From Blasia pusilla (Eukaryota > Marchantiophyta > Marchantiopsida > Blasiales), in contig CM114272.1 in NCBI GenBank assembly GCA_050084515.1, forward strand, positions 52,018,001-52,082,000: 64,000 nt of DNA. The letters are read 5' to 3'. Below, piece by piece: positions 14,086 to 24,045 of this stretch. Made by a program: the position numbers and the translations under genes. The notes under the pieces were generated by a model that made no database searches, was not told the DNA's origin, and worked only from the letters and a program-made list of their open reading frames with translations. The stretch's first letter is position 1. Each line of letters opens with the position of its first letter.

Positions 14086-14190
14086 TGTCGTGCGAATCCA
14101 CATCGTCATACAACATACATCGCTGACATACCATATTCGCATACATACATAACATAGCGAGAGCATCCACAAACACAAGTGTACCACAAC
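14086..14190 (-). repeat. LTR 3' tail next to a full LTR with a 2-base spacer
   Basis: Minus-strand sequence running from the polypurine tract of element A to GATTCGCACGACA, ending at 14086. It duplicates the last 107 bases of the neighbouring LTR with only a few differences. Two bases (GC on the minus strand, 14084-14085) separate its CA end from the TG start of LTR Y. The 5' three quarters of this LTR are missing. Confidence 0.7.
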
Positions 14191-14200
14191 TCGCCCCCCT
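14191..14200 (-). other. polypurine tract of element A
   Basis: Minus strand reads AGGGGGGCGA in the context TAACCGCCAGTTAGGGGGG. Element B has the matching TAACCACCAACTAGGGGGTGA after its PHD finger. Polypurine tracts prime plus-strand DNA synthesis directly before the 3' LTR, and the position fits in both elements. Confidence 0.7.
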
Positions 14201-14369
14201 AACTGGCGGTTAGGTCCCTCTAACTCCCAAGTAGCCCTATACATCTACTACATGCTATACACCTTGTTGGGTGCACGAATCAGAAGGCCGGGTGCTAGGT
14301 TGCCTCATCGTTAGTCGCCTATCTGTAATCCATATCATGCAAAGATCAAGTCATCTACCTCTTCTAAGT

Positions 14370-14504
14370 ACATCGAGGAAAAACCCACCTTCCAGTAGGA
14401 ACAACATCCATACGTGGAGTCAAACACATCATGTGCCAACCCCTAGAACATCGATCACACACCAACATACGGGCTGCGTTACTAGCAAACCCACACAACA
14501 TGCA
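14370..14504 (-). other. PHD finger at the C-terminus of element A's polyprotein
   Basis: The last 46 residues of the pol frame carry C-x2-C, then C-x2-C after 11 residues, H after 4, C after 2, and a final pair 15 residues on. This is the C4HC3 spacing of a PHD finger, with Trp before His as usual (SRGWHMMC). In element A the seventh ligand is Phe (VFPRC), whereas element B keeps Cys there (YMCPRC), so A's finger is probably damaged. PHD fingers usually bind histone H3 tails. The frame ends two codons after the domain, so it is the true C-terminus. A RING-like cross-brace is less likely given the Trp and spacing. Confidence 0.8.
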
Positions 14505-14559
14505 CCTCAAGCTAGCACGTATCATGGCTAAGCTTGGGTCAACAGTACCATCCACCTTT

Positions 14560-15772
14560 GGAAGATGACATGGCGTAAAATTACACACATGGTCCTTCCA
14601 AAAAATTCCATCACGACCCTCCAACATGAGAACTCCAAAAGCTAACACATCGCGCACGCGTAAAATAGTGCGGCCTGCCATCACATCCAACGTTGTCGGT
14701 GCAATATGTTGCAAATAGATATAGTCCTCCACATGGAACCTACGCATCGATGGTCGATAACCTCCACCTTGAATGGTTGCCTACCGCAACGTATCCTTGT
14801 GTTGAGCAATGGCGAGGTTCTCAAAGGCTGTTGGCATAACTCTCCGAAAGAGCTCTGCCCGCTGAGAACACACTCTCATCCACATCTCTGGGTCATCAAG
14901 GTTCACCACCTCACTAGACTCCCGACAAATTGGTGCGGGCAAGTCTGGATTTCGGCCGTATAACAAAAAATAAGGTGAGAAGGAAGCCAAGGATGCTTGG
15001 CTACTGAACCTATACCCCATGGCTAACCATGGTAATTGAATATCCCAGTCTCTAAGATGCCCCTTCTGTAGGCCATACTTGCGCAATGCCTTCTTCACCG
15101 TCTGAACCCCACACTCAGCCAAACCATCCGCCTCTGGATGATCTGAAGACGTGGTCCGATGATCAATCAACGCCTTGTCACACAAGACCTGAAACTCACC
15201 CTGAAACTCTTTATCCTGGTCGGTCATCACTTCAGTTGGTACACCAAAATGACTAAGCACTCTATCAAGAAAGGCATACGCTGTTCCCTCACTTGCCTTG
15301 TCAGGTAATGCCACCAACTCAATCCACTTGGAGAAGTGCTCCACCATCACCAACACATATTGATGATGTCGTACAATCAACGGTAACGGTCCCGCAAAGT
15401 CCACACTCCAACGGTAATCCAACGGTGTAACTGTGGTGTAGGGGCATTGAATGATGCCCTCATCCGGTCACAAACCATACAACGTGACACCAACTGCTGC
15501 ATCTGAGTATGCATGCCACGCCACCAATATTGACCAAGGAGTAAGCTATATGTACGCTTTACCCCAAAATGTCCCAACTCCTCATGGGCATGTCGCACAA
15601 TGCGCTCTCTCTGAGCCAAATGCGGCACTACTCGTACTCTACCATCCTCCCACACACGGAGAATATGTGTTCCCTCCAATCGATACCTCTTAGCACATTG
15701 AAGAACACGGTCTCGCTCCTTGGCACTCACTATGCCTGGCACCCTACTGGTCCGTAGGAACTCCAACACCAA
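14560..15772 (-). pseudogene. integrase of element A (with GPY/F-like tail)
   Basis: Minus-strand integrase. N-terminal zinc domain: HAHEELGHFGVKRTY then CMVCDRM. Catalytic core: first Asp in WSVDFAGPLP, second in VMTDQDKEF, Glu in DGLAEC, fitting the DDE triad. The tail with ILRVRDVLAFGVLMLEGRDG resembles the GPY/F module of Ty3 integrases and leads straight into the PHD finger. Several frame breaks split it (near 15377-15422 and 14747-14781), so it cannot make one protein as it stands. It would insert the cDNA into host chromatin. Confidence 0.88.
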
Positions 15773-15989
15773 CGCATCATCATGAATATCATGCTGATCC
15801 GTACCACCATCTCCAACCTTAGGATCTGAAGTCTGGCCATCTACCCTCTAACTAGAGTAAGATATAATATGGTCCTCCATACTAGAGTCCACCCCTAACC
15901 AACATAAAAAGGCGGATGCATGCCAACCTGGCACCATCTCCTCATCAACCTCACCATGCCATCTAGCCCCAGTTGCATCCTCTTGGCTA

Positions 15990-17462
15990 GTATATGGGTT
16001 CCTACTCAACCCATCAGCATCAAGGTTGGAAATTCCAGGTCTATGTACCACCTGGAAGTCATACTCCTGTAAAATAAGAGCCCACCGTGCAAGCTTCCCT
16101 GTAAGCTTGTGAGACTCCATCAACCACTTGAGCGGCTAGTGATCAGTAACAAGGGTAAACTGTGTGCCAAACAAGTAACACCTAAAGTGTGCCACAGCCC
16201 ACACTACTGCCAAGCACTCTCCCTCATATGAACTGTAGCGCGACTCCGCTGCATTATTCGAACGACTTGCATAGGCCACCACAAACTCCATGTGCTCATC
16301 ATCATGTTGTGTCAACACCGCTCCAAGTCCCAACCTACTCCAATAAGTGTGTAACTGAAATGGGCTGTGATAGGTCTCCTCAAGATAGGCGCCGCCACCA
16401 ACTGGGCCTTGAGCTCCACAAAAGCTCTCTCCTCCTCATCTCCCTAGTGCCACTCTTGATCTGATTTCAAAAATTGGTTCAAAGGCTTTGCCATAACACT
16501 AAATCGCTTCACATACCTCTGATAGTAGTTCTCCAATCCCTTGAATGCCCGAACTCTACTCACATCTACCGGACGAGGAATAAGTGCCATAGCCTCCACC
16601 TTTGCTTGCTGAACTCCCAAACCACATGGATAGATCACATGGCCCAAGTACTCAACATCCTCATGGAAGAACTTACAATTTCCTGGATGCAAACGTAGAC
16701 CATGAGCTTTCAACCGCTCAAACACAATCTGCAAATGTATCTGATGCTCCTCCATCGTGTTACTGAACACCAAGATATCATCAATGTAACATCGAACAAA
16801 ATCCAACCCTGCTAGGATCCTGTCCATCATTCTCTGAAACTTGGCAGGTGCATTCTTCAACCCAAAGGATAAAATTTCCACTGGTACAAACAATCCTTGC
16901 CATGAGAGTTGACACCCCAAAATGTTGTCTTGGCCTTGTCACTCTCTCAAATCGGAAACGGATGGTATCCTGCCCGAAGATCCAAAGTACTAAAAATCTT
17001 TGCATGTCCCACCACATCAAAGATCTCCTCAGGTGTAGGCATGGCATACCTATCAGCCTTGGTCTGCCAATTGATAGGACGGTAATCTCCACACATCCGC
17101 CTATCCGTGTAGTTGCCATGCACATCCTTTTTAGCAAGCATGACAGTGGCTGATGCATACTCTCCATGCGACAACTCCACTAATTGAGCCTCCAAAAGGT
17201 CCAACGTCCTACTCTGAATCAGGTTCCTCTCCATATCACTATATCGGTAGGGACGACGAAAGATTGGCATATCACTAGCCAAATCAATCCGTATACCGGG
17301 TCCAACCAAAGCACCAAAATCCTTCATTCTAAAGGAAAAACAACTCCTATAAGCACGTAGGAACTGTGTCAAGCGTCGTTTCTCACCTCCCGTAAGCTTG
17401 GGCCCAAGTAATGGCTCCCAAGTCTCTTCCACTGGCACAATAGAGGGAGAGGATGACGCCAT
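15990..17462 (-). pseudogene. reverse transcriptase and RNase H of element A
   Basis: RT is recognised by WSMEYA-type spacing around CGDYRPINWQTK, FSTLDLRAGYH, FGLKNAPAKFQ and the catalytic CYIDDILVFS (YIDD). RNase H follows with VVAYASRSNNAAESRYSSYE, LVTDH and a C-terminal DADGLSRNP. Frameshifts occur near 16900-16950 and around 16130-16440. This is the standard Ty3/gypsy arrangement. It is homologous throughout to the RT/RNase H of elements B and C. Confidence 0.9.
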
Positions 17463-17679
17463 TGGCTGCTACGCAACCCCCTCACAAGATGGTATACCCT
17501 TAGCTACACCATCATCTGAGCAAATAACTCTTCCACCAGCATGAGCAACCAACTCCACATGCCCAGCCATTACATCCCATTTACTCCAAGGATGCAAAAT
17601 ACTACTCTCCTCGCCCCCAACCGATGCCTCTACCATCCCGGTAGCCATCGAGCTCACCACAAGGGATGGAAGACCCACA

Positions 17680-18637
17680 GACATAGTCCGAAGTCGATGC
17701 TGCTCGGCCATACCAAGACTCAAAATCCAAGTCAAACAATTCAGGTCCATTGCACATGACGTCGTGAAGCCTCAGAAATGGAAGCAACCATTTGTCACAC
17801 GAGAACAAATCCCCATGACGCTCTCTCTCATCAGCGTTAGGCTCCATCAACTGTCGCACATGAGAATCCCATACAAGCCCGGGACCACCTTCCCTGTAGA
17901 CATGTGACGAGGGAAAACTCACAAATGTGGGTAGTGCCATCCTAGGCTGGCCCACACGGTTCACCACTGCCATGGATGACCGATCAATAACCCTCACCAT
18001 TTGAGAAAGTCGCCCAGTATCCAAGATACTATCCACTGTAAGGCAAGGATCCCGATGCACCGCATCATATGCTTGACGTAGAACCTCCCTAGGCAACAAG
18101 TTTGTCCACCACAAGCGTGGACGATGTGCCTGTGATCAACTCATGTTGCATCCAACAACACCGCTGGTCCAATCCAAAACCGCACCTCATGAACACTCGC
18201 CATCATCCGGGTCTGAGTGTCACCCAACAATGGAACATTCTTCAGAATGTAAGCTGGAGCACGTGCTTGATGAACTTGAAGATGTCGTAACACCCGTAAC
18301 ATCTCCAAAAAAATCGAGACCTAGGGTCGTGTAATCCCTCACCACGACCAGCACGTGTATGACCCTGACATGGCCATCTAGCAATCACCAAATCCACAGG
18401 ACCAACCCTCTCAAGGTCCTGCGCCCCCAACAATGCAATGTGTGACGGCAAAGCATGCTGGTACCCACGAATAGTTGATGGCGGAAACAACTCAGGATAT
18501 CTCCGCATCAACTGACCAATATGTCGGGATGAGACTCTCTGGGCCGTCTCATCTCGCTCCACATACACGTATCCCGCACAGGAATACCGGCCTGCAATAC
18601 TGCAACCAGTGCTAATCCCACTAAAGAGATCTAACAC
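17680..18637 (-). pseudogene. C5-cytosine DNA methyltransferase domain of element A
   Basis: Inserted between protease and RT. Motif I VLDLFSGISTG (SAM binding); motif II region YVYVERDETAQRV; motif IV VIARWPCQGH with the catalytic Cys codon at 18370-18368; motif V DPRSRFFW. Motif VI reads YILKNVPLLGDT, where the conserved Glu of ENV is Lys (codon 18242-18240). Then GPAVLLDAT, WWTNLLP (motif VIII area), NADERER (motif IX area) and MDLNCLTWILSLGMA (motif X). Order I to X is linear, as in DNMT3-type enzymes and unlike the rearranged plant DRM. Loss of Glu plus frameshifts around 18300, 18110 and 17700 mean this copy should be inactive. Confidence 0.9.
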
Positions 18638-19039
18638 ACAAATGCCCTCCGGCGGATACTGTCATACAATGGGTGGAGTATCCAAAGGGGATAACCCAAC
18701 TGGACCAAAAGTAGGAGTCCGCTGTGGGGCCTCCTCTTCCTCGTGAGGTATAACAGTCTCACACCAAGCCTCCCATGATGGCGTCGACCTCTGCCGTAGT
18801 GCACCGCCTGAACTCCAAAGTGGCACATCCAACGATGAGGATGCCATTGCTGCAAAACTAGGGACCTTCTCTACCTCCTCATGCACAGGAGAATCCATAG
18901 CAGAAACATTACCCTCGAAAAAGTCTCCTAGCCAAGTGACTACTCCACTAAAACCAGCCACAGATGCTAACACCGTTGGGGAAGACCCTCCTGGTCGAGC
19001 CCCATAAATAAATCTCACAGGAACTTGGCTCATACGTCC

Positions 19040-19702
19040 ATCCCCGGACTGCCAACCAGGTCTGTAAGACGTTGTCTCAATCCAGTAATCCATCTGAAAA
19101 CCCATCGGGTACGATACTGCTCCTCCAACTAGTACATCATACGACTCGGCTGATGTGACCACTACAGGTACTCCCAACCGGGAGCTATCAGTCGCATGAT
19201 CTGGTCTCAACTGTCATGAAGAACTTCTCCGTGTCATGAATTGAGACCTATCATTGGCTCCTCCAAGTGATGTTTGAATCTGGAATGGGCAAGGCTCAAG
19301 CTCTGACCTCCGAATACCCAAACCAATACATGCCGCCTTTCCCAACATCAAAGGTTGGGCACCAGAGTCTAACAAGACTCTATATGGTCTATACACCTAT
19401 CCTGTAGGACTCACCAATCGGAATATCCCACTCCGGTCGTCCAACATACATACACCAGGTATAAGCCTCTCACGATCAATGGCTCGCCGGGCTGGTAATG
19501 CATCCATCTTTGCCGCTGCTGCGTGCCAAGTAGCACTAGTACTCAACGCTACACCTGACATAGAGGGTTGCTCCACCGCAACACCCTCATCCACCTCAGC
19601 ACGTGTAGCAGTAACACCCCCACGTTCACACAACATGGCTGCTAGGTGAAATACAGGAGCTAAGTCAACTCCTAAAGCCATCAGCTCCGTGGCCGAAAAC
19701 AA
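19040..19702 (-). pseudogene. retropepsin-like protease of element A
   Basis: The sequence YRVLLDSGAQPLMLGKAAC carries the DSG active site of retroviral-type aspartic proteases, preceded by a conserved FSATELMALG segment. It continues past a stop near 19214 into ESYDVLVGGAVSYPMGF, which resembles the second half of the protease fold. A downstream block (TTSYRPGWQSGDGRMSQVPV) is shared with element C and not assigned. The domain would cut the polyprotein. It is split by at least one stop. Confidence 0.75.
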
Positions 19703-20194
19703 TGGGATCCCAACACTGAAGTTGCCATCCGTAATACTGCATTGGATGCTGCATCCGTGTCTACTACACGCGATGTAGATGCCTCTGTCCCCATTGTCGA
19801 CTCAATAGGCTGCGTAGGAACCATGGAGGGAGTCCTAAGCACCTCACACAACAAGAATGACCGGGGAAGCCTAGCCTGCCTCCCAGCCTCATCCCTCTGT
19901 GGATCCAACTCAATAGTAGCACCACATGGCTCTGACGCTCGAGTGGCTTCTCTTGTAAGTGCAGCTGATGCCTCAACCTGTGCTACACTCGCCATATAAG
20001 AGAGATCATCCCCTCCATAAGAGGTGGAAGCCCTGCTCCCGAACCTGATCTATGCTGGATACGAGCCATAGTAGCCAACTTCTGCTCCAACTACTCAATC
20101 CTGGCAACCATAGCTGACTCTGTCATAGTGATAGGGGTGGCCACCGTAGGCTCTCCAACCACTGGTCCACCTCTACCACCTCGGCCTCTCGGAG

Positions 20195-21514
20195 CTACTC
20201 CACCACGGCCACGGCCTGATCTCCACTCTGATCAAAGCAACGCTCTCGAGGATGACTTGGTCTCCCGCAATGATCACACTGAGTTAGGGCCGACTGAGGC
20301 CCATCCTCCAAAGTCCATCTCCCATCCTCTTGGGGACAAAATCTCCTAACATGATCACCTCCACATGTCCAACATGACTGTCCTTGCTGCGGGGCAGAAA
20401 ATGAAGGCAATGGTCTCTGCGCAAGTGTCCCTCTATGATCTGACTGAGGTCGTGTGTAACCCCCACGACTCCCACTACTACTACCACCACCACTACTACG
20501 AGACTGTGAGGTGGGCTGGTGAACACGAGAAGTAGTAGTTGTATCCCTACCAAATGTGGATTTCACCACTCTCTCCTTCACCATGTTAAGCTCAATCTTC
20601 TCAGATAGAGCAAACACATGGGTGAATGTGGGTGAATCATCACTCATAAGAGTAGCATCACGTACCCTGCGGCGCAAGATCCCATACCAAAATTGGACTT
20701 CCTGAGCCTCAATCACACCCTGGATAACTGAAATCAAGTGTTGCATACAAGTGTATGCCTCACGAAGACTCTCACCAGTCTTTCGCTCAGATTCCTGAAG
20801 ACTCCTCAACTTCTCTGTCTTCATTCCCTGATAGTTCTTCTTCAACCTCTTGAAGAACTCTACAACCGGGCTGAACGATGGTGGGGCACTAGTACCTCCA
20901 CTAGTACCCCCACTGGTACCTCCATGGGTACCTCCACTAGTACCCCCACTCCGGCTCGTACTCGTACCACTCAACGTCAGGCTGGCTGGCATAGTAGGAG
21001 CACTACTACCAATACCACCATGAGTGATAGACACATAGCGTGGAGACCAATATTGTCTCCACGCCTCAATCTCAGCAACATGGTCCTTCCTAAACTCATG
21101 GTAATCATCCATGGGTGGTCCCTCCAAGTGCTGAAACAACCCCTTCCAAGCCAAGAAGGGTGTAAACAACGTGGCGTTCCACATCATCTGCATATCACAC
21201 CATGTATCAAACTCTTGCATGAAGTGCTCCAACTCAATGGTGCCCACTGCACCCGAGTATCGTCGTGGGCCCTTCATGGCCCCATATATCCCGTCCATGT
21301 CCCAAATCAATGGAGCTGCAACACTCGATAACAACGTAGAAGCCTCGGTGTTTGGAACACCCTCGTCCTCCTCTTCATCAACCGTTGGAAGTGGAAAAGG
21401 TAGCCAATACCTCAATCCACTCCGTGTGAAACCACCACAGTCCGCAACCACGGTCCCCAACCAGACCACTAGACAGCTCCGTGATGACCAACGCCGATGC
21501 CGCACCACCACCAA
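20195..21514 (-). CDS. gag of element A (439 residues, open)
   Basis: Uninterrupted frame. Residues about 85-170 hold the capsid-like region (GTIELEHFMQEFDTW, LFQHLEGPPMDDY) shared with elements B and C. A Gly/Thr/Ser repeat (GGTSGGTSGGTS), coded by a 12-base minisatellite near 20880-20950, separates it from a second conserved block (SLQESERKTGESLREAY). Two zinc knuckles are at the end: CWTCGGDHVRRFC (381-393, one residue short of the usual spacing) and CDHCGRPSHPRERC (413-426, canonical). Gag packages the element RNA into virus-like particles. It is the only intact frame of this element. The start Met is uncertain. Confidence 0.85.
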   Translation of the reverse strand: MVVVRHRRWSSRSCLVVWLGTVVADCGGFTRSGLRYWLPFPLPTVDEEEDEGVPNTEASTLLSSVAAPLIWDMDGIYGAMKGPRRYSGAVGTIELEHFMQEFDTWCDMQMMWNATLFTPFLAWKGLFQHLEGPPMDDYHEFRKDHVAEIEAWRQYWSPRYVSITHGGIGSSAPTMPASLTLSGTSTSRSGGTSGGTHGGTSGGTSGGTSAPPSFSPVVEFFKRLKKNYQGMKTEKLRSLQESERKTGESLREAYTCMQHLISVIQGVIEAQEVQFWYGILRRRVRDATLMSDDSPTFTHVFALSEKIELNMVKERVVKSTFGRDTTTTSRVHQPTSQSRSSGGGSSSGSRGGYTRPQSDHRGTLAQRPLPSFSAPQQGQSCWTCGGDHVRRFCPQEDGRWTLEDGPQSALTQCDHCGRPSHPRERCFDQSGDQAVAVVE

Positions 21515-23039
21515 ATTACCACCACTAAGTAACCAAGTGACGTCAATGTCGCTGTACTATTCTAGCTCTACTAGCTATGAGTGTAGGTAACCTAACCTAT
21601 CATCACCACAAGAAGCCTCCCACGGTCTACTGGTCATCACTCCAGCCTCACTACCGGTAGCACACAGAAGTAACACTACTCTGGAAATCAGCGTCAACCC
21701 TAACAATGGGCGCGCAAGCAAGAAGCAACGTTGGAGGGGATCCAAACAAAGGAAGTCCAACGACAACCCTCCAATCGCAAATGGAAATCAAGGTTACACA
21801 ATCCACCAAACGTGGCGCCCCTTGAATCAACAGAACCCACCACACAATTCTAACGCAATAGCTACTCCGCCGCGGGTCGATGACGTGCTAGTCGGACTCG
21901 CAGCACGTGAAAATATCATCTGCATGGAGAGGCTACACCGCACTATGCGCTAGAGGTCCATCAACCAAAAACTTGAGGTGCATAAAGCGCCTAACACATC
22001 TCTGAACAACACCAAATGAGCTACACCAGTGTGTACACTGACATAGTTAAGAACTCAGCAGTTAAGTGTATTCCAGGCAGAATAGCCCAGAGATGGATGA
22101 CCAGTTATGCAACACTCAAATCACAAATCCTGCAAAAATTGCCTCACGCCCAAGCAAGCAGCTTGCTTGCTTGCTCCTTACTCCGCCTCTCACGCCCACT
22201 CGCCCCAAGCTACCACAAGTTGCCTCGAAGCCTCAAAATGCTCGAGACATGCTCCGTTCGCCATGCTTCATCGTGCTTCGCTATGGAGAGAGGCCCAACC
22301 AGGGCGCCCCCAATGGGATAGGCGTCTCCAAAAATGGAGGAATCACCAACCAACCAGCCCCTCCGATCTGCTGTCCACCAGAGCCAGACCTTGAGCTAGT
22401 CCGCAAAATTTTGATCGGAAATTACTCCACAAATCCTCAACCAAAATTGAATCTATTTCAACAAAAATTCAATTGACCACCATAGCTATCTCTCCACAAA
22501 AAATCAGCTACAACCAAGCTCTGTACTCCGAGCTCAAAATCAGACAAACTTGCTGTCCATACATCTCCAGAATCGCAAATTCGACAGTGCTTCCGCCCAG
22601 ATTCATGCACGTAGAAATCCGCAACGCTCCATACACTCAAGCAGATAGCTTCACATGAGATCACAATACAAGTAGCAACATGAACCTCTCACCTGATCTG
22701 GATGAACTTCAACAGAGCTTTCGCACTCCAAGCTCTCCACATCAAAAAACCGTCGACCACGAAGTGGAATCTTCAATCCTTGAGAACTTCCAACTCCCTT
22801 GGCAAAATCCGGCGATCTAAAGCGCGTTGGAAAGCTCTCAGCAAGGCGCTTCTTTCCCAACCAACCACGCACCAGATTCCTACCTCCAACATAGGCCACA
22901 AGCCCACGAACATCCACGGTTGAGTACACAATCAGCCCTAACCAGATCCTACTGATCCACAATCAAAGCTTCCATCGATCTACTCTAGTTCTTTGAGTGA
23001 AATCCTTGAAAGACCTACTGTCATAAAACACGTATAGAA
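21515..23039 (-). other. untranslated leader region of element A
   Basis: About 1.5 kb between the LTR-like region and gag with no coding content that I recognise. Two places read TTTGGTG on the minus strand (near 21826 and 22013) and could be primer-binding sites, but I cannot match either to a tRNA end with confidence. A short CTTG repeat (agcaagcagcttgcttgcttgc) occurs near 22155-22176. Confidence 0.45.
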
Positions 23040-23475
23040 ACCCACTCTCCTAATGAGAGGTTTGGGTTACACACACAAGGCAAACAAGACCATAACTCCG
23101 CCGCCTCATGCCAAGAGGTTCAACAAAGAGAGAATGAACTCTCGAGCTCTCTCTCCTTGAGGTATATTCCTCCCCTCTCCCAAACTCTCTCCATGGTAAC
23201 CTATGCTCCCAAGTCACCTCCTTGGCTCTTGACCTGATGTAGGAGGTCAAGGGCCACTTACCAAAAATATAAAGTCGATCATATACTTAATATGGTAATT
23301 ACCTAAAATAGTAAGTTCCTCAATATGGCTCGAAATGAGCCGAAATGAAGGGGAAACCTGCTCTCTCAGGTTTCTAGGGGCCTCAACAGGTCATACTCCA
23401 CCTACTGAGCCTGTCCTCCACTACTCACGAAGGCGCTCTACAAGATCTCACCGATCTATCCTAGAAGATGTGACA
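23040..23475 (-). repeat. 5' LTR region of element A
   Basis: On the minus strand it starts TGTCACATCTTCTAGG at 23475. Roughly 430 bases align with 37700-38130 (+), the LTR of element B. Matching stretches include the start, GTGGCCCTTGACC, GTCAAGAGCCAAGGAGG and GAACCTCTTGGCATGAGG. The boundary with the leader is not defined because the two copies diverge after GAGAGTGGGTTT. Confidence 0.7.
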
Positions 23476-23514
23476 TCATCGACTCGCCCCTTCTTATAGT
23501 TTGTCTCTCTCCTT

Positions 23515-24045
23515 TGTCATGACCATACGAATTATGTCGTAGAGTATAGTGTGCTAGTAGAGGCCATACCTTATGTAGGGCCGTAGTGTCTAGGTAGAGA
23601 TGCAGTTTCATACATAGGATTGGGGGTTACTCAGTTGAGAGTGACTTTTCCAGTAGGGCCCGCTCTTAGGTAGGAGGATATAGTGTGGAGTGCACTCAAA
23701 GAACAGTTAGTTCTTTGAGTTGAGCTTGTTGCGTTGGGAGTTAGCCTTGGTAGTGAGTAGAGCTCTTGGCTATAGTGGTTCCCGCAAGCTTCGACCTGGA
23801 TTCTCCCATCGTGGAGTGGGTTTGGCTCGATTGTATGTGATGACATTGAAAGAAACATGTGAGAGTGCACACATGTGAGAATTATGGTGTTGTGAGAGAG
23901 ATTGGATCTTATTTTATTGGAGATATTTTGGTACTTCTTGTCTCGTTGTTTGGATGCCATGAGTTAGCATGGGATCGTGCGTGTTTGTGTGTATGTGTTC
24001 GATGACAGCGATATATGTTGTGAAGCAATGTGTATGCGCACGACA
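23515..24045 (+). repeat. LTR (copy X), plus strand, inverted relative to element A
   Basis: Runs from TGTCATGACCATACG to TGCGCACGACA (531 bases, TG...CA). Its first about 330 bases match the reverse complement of 13751-14083 and its end matches the LTR ends of 13610, 14086 and 54491. It lies in plus orientation 40 bases outside the minus-strand start of element A. The bases before it are CCTT; no duplicate of these follows it (ATGA), so it is not a simple solo LTR. Confidence 0.75.

Larger units (their letters stand above)
13610..23475 (-). mobile_element. Ty3/gypsy retrotransposon A with DNA methyltransferase and PHD finger
   Basis: Minus-strand order: 5' LTR-like region, gag with two zinc knuckles, aspartic protease (DSG), C5-DNA methyltransferase, RT (YIDD), RNase H, integrase, PHD finger, polypurine tract, LTR sequence. 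RT before integrase places it in Ty3/gypsy. Gag is an intact 439-codon frame, whereas everything after it is broken by stops and frameshifts. The methyltransferase and PHD finger are extra domains absent from ordinary Ty3 elements; there is no chromodomain. The copy is non-autonomous. Its 5' boundary is set at TGTCACATCTTC, read on the minus strand from 23475, which matches the start of element B's LTR. Confidence 0.88.

Noticed and set aside
14510-14747. Chromodomain after integrase, as in chromoviruses
   Set aside because: No aromatic cage pattern or chromodomain-like sequence; the region is a GPY/F-like module followed by a PHD finger.
23515-24045. LTR X as a simple solo LTR
   Set aside because: The flanking bases (CCTT and ATGA) do not match, so there is no target duplication around it.
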